From the NCBI RefSeq assembly GCF_000002875.2, contig NC_009402.2, forward strand, positions 573,644-637,643: 64,000 bases of DNA, given 5' to 3'. Under the pieces are notes generated by a model. It saw only the letters and a program-made list of their open reading frames with translations, did no database searches and was not told the DNA's origin. This DNA comes from Leishmania infantum JPCM5. Lineage: Eukaryota; Euglenozoa; Kinetoplastea; Trypanosomatida; Trypanosomatidae. Position numbers and translations under genes: made by a program. Below are positions 20,031 to 29,464 of the stretch, piece by piece; within the stretch, counting starts at the first letter, position 1; each line of letters starts with the position of its first letter.

Positions 20031-20537
20031 ATGTCCTGCCCTCGCGTTCAGTACCGCCGTCGCATGCACTACGCCACTCGTGGCAACCGCATGAAGATGG
20101 TCCGCACCCCGGGCAACAAGCTTGTGATGCAGAAGCGCGCGAAGCGCTCGCAGGGTATCCACACCCCGTGGGTGCTCGGCCACAAGCGCCTTGGCGGCAC
20201 CAAGGCGCTGCGCCACATCGACGCCCGCCTCGCCTCCCGCCACGAGAAGAGCGTGTCCCGCGCGTACGGTGGTGTGCTGAGCCACGATCAGGTCCGCGAC
20301 CGCGTCGTGCGCGCCTTCCTCGTGGAGGAGCAGCGCATCGTCAAGCAGGCGCTCAAGGAGCACAGCAAGATGAAGCTCTCGCATAAGCGCACTGCGAATA
20401 AGAAGAAGAGCAAGCAGTCGAAGAAGGAGGCCATCGCCAAGAAGATCTCCACCAAGACGGTTTCCAAGAAGAAGGCGCCGGCGAAGAAAGCCACCACGAC
20501 GCGCCAGCCGGTCGGCTCTAAGCTGGTGAAGAAGTGA
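20031..20537 (+). CDS. RPL34: 60S ribosomal protein eL34
   Basis: A 168-residue protein of the eukaryotic/archaeal L34e family, a structural component of the large ribosomal subunit. The conserved core is clear: VQYRRRMHYATRGNRMKM at the start, RTPGNKLVMQKRAKRSQGIH (24-43), LGGTKALRHIDARLASR, and SVSRAYGGVLSHDQVRDRVV (75-94) followed by RAFLVEEQRIV. Most L34e proteins end at about 115-120 residues. This one carries an extra ~55-residue Lys/Ala-rich tail (KKKSKQSKKEAIAKK...). Lys-rich extensions of this kind are common on trypanosomatid ribosomal proteins. Codon use is strongly GC3-biased, as expected for a highly expressed gene. Family assignment is firm. Confidence 0.96.
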   Translation: MSCPRVQYRRRMHYATRGNRMKMVRTPGNKLVMQKRAKRSQGIHTPWVLGHKRLGGTKALRHIDARLASRHEKSVSRAYGGVLSHDQVRDRVVRAFLVEEQRIVKQALKEHSKMKLSHKRTANKKKSKQSKKEAIAKKISTKTVSKKKAPAKKATTTRQPVGSKLVKK

Positions 20538-20818
20538 GCGGCCGGGCAAGAAAGCAAACAAACACATCCAAGGGCACACATCCGGGTTGTCGGGGAAAGG
20601 GGATCGAGGGAGGGGAGGAAGGGCGTCAGAGTGAGAGGGTTTCGGCAGGACGGATGTGGGCGAGGCAGCTGGTGCTGTCCCCTCCCCCACCCTCCGCCTT
20701 ACCGCCTTGCCTTCCTTTCCTCTTCTTCCCTCTCTCCCACCGGTGTGTCTCTCTCGTGCGCTTCCTTGTGCTCCTCCTCTTTATTTCCTCGTTTCTAGTC
20801 TTTCGACTCATTTCGCAG

Positions 20819-20849
<31 letters not shown>

Positions 20850-21731
20850 TGCGCACAAGCGTAAAGAGCGGCACGTGCGCACCGATCACGTGGTGTGGTT
20901 CGTGACTTCGCTGGCGTGCGCGAAGGTTTGGGGAAGGGGGTGGGTGGTGGATCGAGGCAGAGGATACGCGAGTTGTGTCTTCCCCCCTGCCCCCCTCCCC
21001 CTCGTACACCACCCGTGAGCGCTTCGCGCCGTGGTTGTCACCGAAAGAGAGGGTGAGACATGCCATCGTCGCTCATCCGCCTCTGCCTTTTCATAGCGCC
21101 AATCCCTCAGTGAGGGGCGCAAAAGCGAGCCGTTGGCGTACTTCGGCGGTATTCTCCACCCTCTCCCTCCCCTTTCTTCCCTCCGTGCCTAATCCTCTCG
21201 CCTTGGCACTTCCCCACCGTTACGCTGAGTTCACAAACCGCCCTCTGCCGCCGTCTCCTTTGCTCCTTTTTCACGCGCACCCACGTGCACCCCACTTCCC
21301 CCCTCCACCTCAGCCGACACGCGCACTCTGCGTGCTTTGCAGGCACAACGATCCCCCTCCTGCCCCTACCTCTCATCATCACTCCGTACTGGTCGTATCT
21401 TTCATCAGACAACTTGCGGGCCCCGACTCTTCTTCGCCTGCACACACGCACACACACACCCTTGCTTTGGATCTCACCCAGCCTCTCCTTTGGTGTTTTG
21501 GCCGTATGTGTTCCACCGTGGTCCTTTTCTCCTCCCAACCCTTTCCCCTTGTCTCTCTCTCTCTCTGATTTTGTTCTTATCGTCACTGGATCATCGCTCT
21601 CCGTTTACTTTGCTGGTGCGGCCCCCCTCCCTAACGATCTCTCGATCTGCATAGAAGCCTTCGCGACTGACCGACAGACGCCGCGACACGCTGCTCATCT
21701 CTTCGCCACCTCCTCTCCTGCGACTCTCATC
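20538..21731. other. Intergenic region, eL34 to disordered-protein gene
   Basis: 1.2 kb with no credible gene. It contains a (CA)13 tract at about 20819-20845 and long C/T-rich stretches. The downstream reading frame stays open upstream to 21285, but only from a GTG and across the splice signal, so that extension is untranslated. Confidence 0.7.
21520..21654 (+). promoter_or_regulatory. Predicted trans-splice acceptor for the disordered-protein gene
   Basis: A strong T/C tract at 21520-21585 is followed by an AG-free run to the AG at 21653-21654. The next ATG is 21732. This decides the start codon of the gene and gives a leader of about 77 nt. Confidence 0.65.
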
Positions 21732-24602
21732 ATGCCATGTAGGGAGCCCACTGACTCCAGCAGCGTCACGTTGCCGGCGTCCATGCAGACACTGCTGCAA
21801 CGTTACACAGACCGTAAGCTGACGGAGGAGGAGCGTCTTATCCTCGCGCACGCCACACCGAATGTGCGATGCGAAGCGTTGCGCATTTTCTTTGAAATGA
21901 ACGACGCCGCAGCCGGCGTGGAGTATGTTTTGGCCAACAGTGGGGCTTCTCCCCGCTCTCACGGCGGCACCAGCGCCAGGGCCTCGCGCTCCGGCGGCAC
22001 CTCCACCACCGCCCCCGCTGCGGCGCCGGTTTTGGCTGCTTCCAAAGCTCTCAAGTCGCTGTCGACCAACACGCTGAATGCCGCAAACGCAGGAGCGAAG
22101 TCTAGGGATGCCGCTGCTTCCGGTGCGAATAGGCCTCTTGCTGCGTCGGCACCAAGCGGCAATGCCGCTTTCAGAGACGAGGTGCGCAAGCCCGCCGGCA
22201 CCGGACGCGCCGTCGTGCCCGCCAGTGGCAGCACCGCGCTATCGCCGGCGGCAAAGGCCGGGAGCTGTTTGCATCGCACGCGTGTGGCGCGGAGCGGCGA
22301 GTCCGTGTGCACCCTCGTCACCGTCTCCTCCATGTCGAGCGAGGACAGCGGCGACGACGCTGAGCTCCGACCGGCCGAGACCCCAGCGAGGGAAGAGGGG
22401 GCGGAGGCGGTCATGCCGCCCACCGTGACGCTGCGCTCTCGTGATCCCCGCGCCAACGCCGGGGCGGCTGCCGTTGTGCCCGCTGTGCCACTCTTAGCGC
22501 TGCATGCTGTTCTAAAGCAGCACGGCAGTAACAGCAACAGCTCCGCAAGCTCTCCCAGTGCTGGTGTCGCGCACAGCGAGTGTCGGCCCTCGGTGAGCCC
22601 TGCGATGACCAACACCACCACTGCCGCCGCCACGGCGCAGCCTCGAGACGTTTCTCCCTCCATCGTACCGCCGCCAGGTTGCCAGCGTCTGTCTCCGGCG
22701 GTACCGAAGCCGAGCACCACGGCGACCGCTGCTGCTCCAGGTTCTACGCCGGCCGCACCTCCGTCGCTGCCGTCCACCGCCCACGAGGACGCTGGCGACG
22801 ACGAGGAGCCGCGAAAGACGGTGGCTGCTAAGCCCACGGGGTACTACGCGAACCCCACAGCTACGCACACCTCACCAGTCCCGCATCCGCGGCAGCCGTG
22901 CTACGCCGGCCTCGTGGACTCCAAGCCGACGGCCGTGCGGGGTGCGCACCGGCGCGATCGCACCTCGACCTTCGGCGAGCCCCAAGGGGGTGTCGATGTG
23001 GACTACAGGGAGCTGCCGTGCAATCACAGCAGCCCCTCTCCCTCCTGGACGCCGCCGTCGCTGGCTGGCAGTGGCGCTGTGAGTAAGTGCGGCACGGACT
23101 GGGCTGCACTAGTCGCAGCGGCACCTGCGCCGCAACTGCCGACGGTTCCGGCGGTGGTGACGACAGAACCTGCGGCGGCAGTGCCAGCGTCTCCCTGGAA
23201 GGACCATCGCACGGCACCGAAGGAAGCAGCCGACACCACCCCTGCCTCTGGCCTTTGCTCTCCTCGCCTGCCCACCGAGGCATCGCGCGACCAGCCTAAG
23301 AGAACGCGCGGCAGTGGGTTCGACGATACGGCAACCGCGGCCAACAACAGTGACAGAGCGGGCAAGACTCAGCAGTCGCCGCGCGCGCCGCGCGTGCCCT
23401 TGACAGACAGGAAGCGCGAAGCGGAGGGTAGCGACAGCCACTCGCCCTGCAACGTGCGACACCCAGGCAGTGGTACACCCCAGCTGTCACCGCCGCCTCC
23501 CCCGTCGAAGCTCGGCGGCGCCTCCCCGATCAAGCGCGGTGCTGCTTGGGATGAGACGACGGGCATGTACATAACGCATCCGAATCAGCTTCGGCGGCAG
23601 AGGGCTGCTCGCAGCGTCGCCACGGCTGCCTTGACAGCGCGACTGTCTGCAGCGGTGTGCGGTGTTAGCGGCTCTGCGATGGAGCCCCCAGACACGCTTC
23701 ACTACCACTTCGCTCGCACCGCGTCGTCGACACCAGATTCAGCGCTGCTCACCTCCATGCCCACCGCCACCGCCGCGGCACACGCGGCAGGATCGGTTCC
23801 CCTGGGCCGCTTGTGCTCTTCGGCTGTGCATATTGCTGGGGGTGCAGATGCGACCTCAGCACGATCGTGGGCTGCAGCGCTGCCGTCGTCGAAGGACGAC
23901 AAGCAGAAGAAACGGAAGCAGGAGACGAAGCGGGCCAAGGTGCTGACTGGAGCGTCAACCTGGAAGAGGCCGATCGAGACCAAGAAAACGGCGACGGCAC
24001 TAGCTGTCTCTCCAGCGGTGGTGCCGATCGTGGCAAGCCCGCGTTTGACAAGGTACCAGCGGGTTTGCTGCGAGGACGTGCCCGTCAAGTACGACTTCTA
24101 CGGGCACAGCGGGAAGACGATTATGCTGCAGCGCCAAGCCTCGCAGTATCCTACTCAGATGCTTGCGGCTGCGGCCAGCGGCTCACCAAGCAAGCCCCAT
24201 CGCACCGCCTCCGCTAGCCAAACGGTGCGGTCTGCGGCGCCAGTGGCGCGGACTGAGCGATGCTACAGTGTGATGAAAGGTGGTGGGGTTGAGGTGGTCG
24301 AAGTGGAGACAGCTCAGCCGAGTGCGCAGGCGCCTTGCCCCTCGACCATCCGCACTCCACGCAGCGCGCGCTTCCGTCCCCAGCAGCATCCACGTGGGCT
24401 TGTGGGAGAGCCCGCTGCCGCTATGGTCTCCGCGCGTGGTAGCGCCGCTGAGCGTGCTTGTCAGGCACCTGGAGCTGCGGTGCCGGTCTGTGCTGCTCTG
24501 GTGCCGCCGGCGCACTGCAGCGTCTTTGAGCGGCTGACTTCCAACTACTACGATGTCTACTCGAGCGAGGTGGCCCTTCAGGCGACCCGCCGCCGCCGAT
24601 GA
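21732..24602 (+). CDS. Large disordered protein, unknown function
   Basis: 956 residues from the first ATG after the splice signal. Most of the protein is low-complexity Ala/Ser/Pro/Thr, predicted disordered. Two parts look ordered. One is an N-terminal helix-like segment of about 55 residues (PASMQTLLQRYTDRKLTEEE at 16-35, then a segment containing RCEALRIFFEMND). The other is a C-terminal block around 773-810 with YDFYGHSGKTIMLQRQASQY. A Lys/Arg-rich patch (KDDKQKKRKQETKRAKV, about 721-737) resembles a nuclear localisation signal. Scattered SP/TP sites and acidic Ser patches (SSMSSEDSGDDAE) could be phosphorylated. No family is recognised. Continuous frame length and codon bias indicate a real gene. 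Confidence 0.85.
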   Translation: MPCREPTDSSSVTLPASMQTLLQRYTDRKLTEEERLILAHATPNVRCEALRIFFEMNDAAAGVEYVLANSGASPRSHGGTSARASRSGGTSTTAPAAAPVLAASKALKSLSTNTLNAANAGAKSRDAAASGANRPLAASAPSGNAAFRDEVRKPAGTGRAVVPASGSTALSPAAKAGSCLHRTRVARSGESVCTLVTVSSMSSEDSGDDAELRPAETPAREEGAEAVMPPTVTLRSRDPRANAGAAAVVPAVPLLALHAVLKQHGSNSNSSASSPSAGVAHSECRPSVSPAMTNTTTAAATAQPRDVSPSIVPPPGCQRLSPAVPKPSTTATAAAPGSTPAAPPSLPSTAHEDAGDDEEPRKTVAAKPTGYYANPTATHTSPVPHPRQPCYAGLVDSKPTAVRGAHRRDRTSTFGEPQGGVDVDYRELPCNHSSPSPSWTPPSLAGSGAVSKCGTDWAALVAAAPAPQLPTVPAVVTTEPAAAVPASPWKDHRTAPKEAADTTPASGLCSPRLPTEASRDQPKRTRGSGFDDTATAANNSDRAGKTQQSPRAPRVPLTDRKREAEGSDSHSPCNVRHPGSGTPQLSPPPPPSKLGGASPIKRGAAWDETTGMYITHPNQLRRQRAARSVATAALTARLSAAVCGVSGSAMEPPDTLHYHFARTASSTPDSALLTSMPTATAAAHAAGSVPLGRLCSSAVHIAGGADATSARSWAAALPSSKDDKQKKRKQETKRAKVLTGASTWKRPIETKKTATALAVSPAVVPIVASPRLTRYQRVCCEDVPVKYDFYGHSGKTIMLQRQASQYPTQMLAAAASGSPSKPHRTASASQTVRSAAPVARTERCYSVMKGGGVEVVEVETAQPSAQAPCPSTIRTPRSARFRPQQHPRGLVGEPAAAMVSARGSAAERACQAPGAAVPVCAALVPPAHCSVFERLTSNYYDVYSSEVALQATRRRR

Positions 24603-26776
24603 CGGCTTTACCGCGAGGATGTCGCTCTGCCCAGGAGCATCGCCGGTCGGCACGCCGCCGCCACTTCGGTGCACCGGCGGCTAGCCCGCGCGGACGCCTT
24701 GTGCGTCGGCCTGCAGCCGCGCTGGTGGCGGGCGACGACTGTCTCCGTGCGGAGGAGATGGCGAAGCGCGAGCGGGAGCGCACCACTGCACCTGCGGCAA
24801 GTGCGTTTGCGCGCAGCAACACACCTTGCTACCTCGTTTGCTGAGGCGCACCATCGCGCTGCGGACCTGCTGGTGTGTTGGAGAAAGCAACCCCACGTGT
24901 TCGCGTTCCTTGCTTTTCCTGCGTTTCGTGGTACAGGCGCTCTTTGAGGAAAGTAGATGGCAGGCCACCACAAAAGGGAGTGATCGCCATGGCGGCGGAC
25001 TTTTCGTTTTTTTTTTGGTATTGTTTACTTTGCCCGCTTCCGTTTTACATATATTATTTTCTGTCGATGGATTGATTTCGCTTAGATCTCCTAGACTCAT
25101 GCGTTCATCCCTCCCACATCCACACACACACACACACACACACGTGGTCGTGGGCATGTGCGCGCGTTTTTCTTCCTAACTTGCGTGCCTCCTTCTATCT
25201 ATTTCTGCCAAGCGTGTTTACGTGCGCGCTCTAGTCGTTTTCGGCGTTCGTTCTTGTGATGATGGTGCGACTTCGGTTGCTGGTCTTGTGCCTGCCCTGG
25301 TTTTTCTCCTCCCCGGAACGTAGGGGAGGCGGAGGGTGTGGGGGCGGAGGTTGACATCGACCTCGCTGTTCTTTGTTTTACATTTATGTATGTGTCGTCG
25401 TTCCCCGACTGCGGTGGTGCGCTCCATCTCTCCGTCTTTCTTTCTCGCTCGCTTCTCTGTTTTCCTGTTCGTGTGTGGCGCGGCGACAAGCGCTGCAGCC
25501 TTTTTGTGCGTGAGCTATTTTACAGCATCACCACGTGCGCTGTGCATGCGCGCGCTCGCACTCTCGATCCTTCGGCCCCTGGGCCTGTGTAGGCTTCTTC
25601 GCTTCCATGAACGCGCCATGAGGGCAAAAGTCTTGCGTACGTGCAAGAAGAAAGCGAGAGCGGCTCAAAGCCGCAGAAGGTGGCGCGGAAGTCTTCGGTG
25701 TGCTGATAAGCCATGCCGAGGCAGCCTAAGCGGCCGTGGCAAAGTGGGCCAAGCGCAACGAAAAGTGCACCCGCCCGTTTGGATGTGCAGCGTGTGGGTC
25801 TTGCCCCCTCCCAGACACCGCCCCTTTAATTACCCTTCGCGCGCATTCAAGGGGAGAAGGTGGGAAGAAAGTTGCTGCAACGGTTGCCGTTGCTGCTGCA
25901 ATCTCGTTCTCCCTCTTGCTTCTTGGGCTTTCACCTTCATGACGCAACGCGTTTGTTCGCCAGCGTCTGTGAGATGTGCGCGCGCTCTCCTTGCAGCGGA
26001 AGAGGCGCGCGTGCCGCATGGAACCCCACCGCGACGCCCGACGCAGATGCAGCGGCTCGTGCGCTACAACTTCGTTCTACCTCCTCTTCATCCTCATCCT
26101 TCTTTTCGCTTCGTTCTGCCCGGTCTCGACCTGTGTGCACGGTGACACGTACGCACATATGTATGCACGTCGTCTGGTGGCGACTAGTGCCACCGCACAC
26201 CATCAACGCTATAATTGCCTCTCTCAAGTTGCTTTAGCGGCTTATCACGTAACCCCCACACCCCCTCCTCCCCTCTTCTTCCTCAGACGACTAGGTATTG
26301 CCGCTCTGTCTGTCGTTGTGCAGCAGCACCACTTCAACGTCGCTGTCCGCGTCATCGCTGCCACTGCTGAACCTGTGAAAGAGACCAACGGCAAGAGCAC
26401 CCTCATCCTCCCCCCCCCCACACACACACACACACACAAACGCTCCCGCCTGCGCACTCCCCCCGGCTTATTTCCTTTTCGCTTGTTGCTTGTTGAAGCG
26501 CACACATCTGCTCTCGTGCGTGCTTGTGTTGCTACTCGAGGGCTCATCGCGGAGGCACACCTTTACGCGCGCTCGGGCGTATAAAAAAAAAAACATAAGT
26601 GCGCGTACCCCCTTGAGTACGACGAGAGTGCAAGCCGCAGGCGTGGGAAGACCGTCTCAGGCACGGCCTCCGCTTACACACGTCTTTGCTCCCGGGCTAT
26701 CTCGCCCCCTCGCCCGCGCACCCCTCCGTGAGACCACCAACCGGTAGGAAACCAAAAAGAAAAAAAAAACCAAGCC
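24603..26776. other. Intergenic region, disordered-protein gene to PUF
   Basis: 2.2 kb without a credible gene. The first ~250 bases after the stop remain GC-rich and open in another frame, but no start or known motif supports extension. CA tracts lie at about 25121-25143 and 26418-26438. The PUF splice signal is at 26246-26286. Confidence 0.65.
26246..26286 (+). promoter_or_regulatory. Possible trans-splice acceptor for PUF gene
   Basis: A C/T-rich tract ends in CTTCCTCAG at 26285-26286, which would give a leader of about 490 nt. Other AGs closer to the gene could be used instead; no long pyrimidine tract is seen nearer. Confidence 0.4.
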
Positions 26777-28648
26777 ATGTCTTCTAACTGGACTGCCGCG
26801 TCCGGCGCGCATCTTCGCGTGGAGGACATCGACTGGGGCTCCACAGGTGGCGATGACATGTTCACCTCGAATGCCGATGACCTACTGATGTCAGACCCCC
26901 GCGCGGTTCGCCGTGCCGAAACGGCACCGATGGTGCTGACCATCATGGGCACAGGGGGCTCTCTCTGTGTCGGAGGTTTCGTGGAGGAGGTGAACCCAGA
27001 CGAGGAGTACCGCTACACGGAGGATTACCACCAATTGTACTACTCCAAGAACCCACGTGACCCCCGCATGCTGCCGCCGCTGACGCGCCGCCGCCACCAC
27101 CTCGTGCGTGAGGCCCGCGCGCCCGGTGCGTTCGCGGTGTCGAGCGGCGACAAGCAGTCTGTCCCCTCCACGAATGGTGCTGTTGGCGACCGCATTGAGA
27201 ACAGAGAAAGCGACTGTAATAACGCTGCCGCTGCCACTTCCGCTGCCACTGCCATTGCCGCTGCCGCTCCAGAGGCGACCGAGCACCTTTCTTCACAGGC
27301 GCTCGTGAAGCTGTACGTTGACACCTTCCGTCCTGACTGGGATTACGCGCAGATCAAGAGCCACGTGTGCACCTTCAGCCGGGACCAGGACGGAAGCCGT
27401 CTCGTGCAGCGCCTGCTAGAGAAGCCGGAGAACATTGTCTCCATCTTTAACGAGGTTATTGAAGAGTTTGGCGAGCTGGCGACCGATGTGTTCGGCAATT
27501 ACGTGTTGCAGAAAATGTTCGACGTGGTGCCCAAGGCGGAGAACGACGCCAACGCGCTTCAGGAGATCAAGGAGGCGAAGATGCTGGACCGTCTCACGGC
27601 GAAGGTACGTGGCCACCTGCTCGAGTACTCTGTGCAAACGTACGGCTGCCGTGTTATGCAGAAGGCGGTCGAGAACATGCGCGCTGCCGACCGCAACGCC
27701 ATCATCCGTGAGCTAGATGGGAAGATTGTGGAGTTCGTCTTTGATCAAAACGCGAACCACGTGGTGCAGAAGGTCGTCGAGGTATGCCCTTCTGGCGCGC
27801 AGTTTGTGGTGGACGCCTTCATTCCGTCTCTGGGCGACCTGGCCTGCCACGCCTACGGCTGCCGCGTGCTGCAGCGCACCTTCGAGAAGTGCCACGACGT
27901 GGAGGGGGTGAACATTCGTCCGCTCATGGAGGCAGTGCTCAGCCGTGTGAACGAGTTCACGGTGCACCAGTACGGTAACTATGTCGTGCAGCACGCCATG
28001 CTCAATGCGCCCGAGGATCTGCGCCACCGCTTTGTGGTGCAGCTGACGCCGCAGCTATATGCGCTGTCGTGCAGCAAGTTCGCCAGCAACGTCGCCGAGC
28101 GCATCGTGACGACGGCGACCGAGGAGGAACGTGACGCCATCATCAAAGAGCTGAAGAAGCCCCTGAGCGACTTCCAGGGCGGCAACTACCTAGTGAACAT
28201 GATGCAGGACACCTACGCAAACTACGTCGTGCAGCGCTTCTTTGAGGCCGTCTCGCCCACGCAGCGCGAGGTTATCAGCGAGCTCGTGCAGCCCCACATC
28301 GGCACCATCAATCAGTCCGTCTACGGTCGCCACTTGCTACGCAAGATGGTGTCGAACAACATTCTAACGAACACCTTCCTCCTCAGCCAAGGCATCGATG
28401 TTAGCGGCCCCGAGTACGGCGGCAATGCGAACAACAGCGGCCACCGCAGCGGCGGCCACCGAAACACCGCTAACGGCACCAGCGGCAGCGAAAACCGCCA
28501 CAACGGCGGTGGTTCTACGGCATACACCAACCGAAATGGCAATGGCCGCGACAGCCGTTCAGGCGGTGGCGTGGGCAGCAACAGCAGCGGCGGTGGCAAC
28601 AACAACGGCAGCGGCGGCCGTGCTGGTCGTGGCGGGCGTGGCGGTAAC

Positions 28649-28679
<31 letters not shown>

Positions 28680-29464
28680 ACCAGCACAGCGACGGCAAAA
28701 ACAACGCCATGCGAAGCAACGGTGGCGGCAATCCAAACAGCATGCTAGTCTTGCAGCCGCAGCTGCAGCTGCAGCAGCCGATCATGACCGGGTACATGCC
28801 CATGCCGCAGCAGTATCCGTACGGAACCCCCTACGGCATTCCTCAGCTTCAGCAGCAACAGCCCCAGGCGCCGCAGCCGGCGTACATGTACCCCGCCGCA
28901 GCCGCCGCTCCGCAGCTGTATCAGCCGCAGCAGGCGTACATTCCACAGATAGCGCCTAGCGGCTTTGGCGCATTTGCTGGTGCCGCGACCTTTTCGGCGC
29001 CGATGCCGCCTCAACAGCAGGCAGGCAACTATTCTCTCCGGTATGGTACCCCGATGCAGCAGTCGACGCCAACGTCCCAACCACTGCAGACGCCGGCTCA
29101 GCAGCAACAGCAGCCGACTCGCCGTGGCGGTGCACAGTCTCCGCAGGTGTACGTGAACGGCGGCTACAACGGCGCAGGCCAGGCGCACCAGCAGCAACCG
29201 TCGCCGAACAGCACCCTTTTCCCTGCGTCTCAGCAGCAGCAGGCGTTCCAGGCGAACAGTGACCTCGCCGACGCCACCCTTGCCTCTGGCAAGGGAGGCT
29301 GCTCAGGGAAGGGAAACACTAGCGCTGGCGTGAGCAGCGCCAGCCACGCTAACGCGACAAGCAGTGACAAGGCTTGTGCCATTCTCACCAACAGCAACAC
29401 TAGCAGCCAGCAGCGAGCCGGCTACAGCAACCAGCGCGCCCCGCAGCAGGAGACGGGCTACTAG
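26777..29464 (+). CDS. PUF2: Pumilio/PUF RNA-binding protein (PUF2-like)
   Basis: An 895-residue sequence-specific RNA-binding protein, expected to bind 3' untranslated regions and repress or destabilise mRNAs in the cytoplasm. The Pumilio homology domain spans about residues 170-530 with eight repeats. The base-reading residue pairs (positions 12/16) are R1 S207/Q211, R2 N241/Q245, R3 C291/Q295, R4 N327/Q331, R5 C362/Q366, R6 N401/Q405, R7 S437/E441 and R8 N482/Q486. By the PUF code this reads 5'-UGUAUAUA-3', the classic Pumilio element. The N-terminal ~165 residues are mostly disordered, with an Ala-rich run. After the domain come an Asn/Gly/Ser-rich segment (about 545-655) and a Gln/Pro-rich segment (about 655-860), prion-like regions typical of mRNP granule proteins. 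The PUF2 name rests on remembered synteny with T. brucei PUF2 near PDH E1-alpha and HSP110. Confidence 0.93.

Noticed and set aside
21285..21731. 149-codon N-terminal extension of the disordered protein
   Set aside because: Begins at GTG and runs through the polypyrimidine tract and predicted splice acceptor.
22861..23283. Long antisense frames over the disordered-protein, coiled-coil and nucleotidyltransferase genes
   Set aside because: Shadows of GC-rich genes; composition Arg/Ser/Ala/Cys-rich with no motif.
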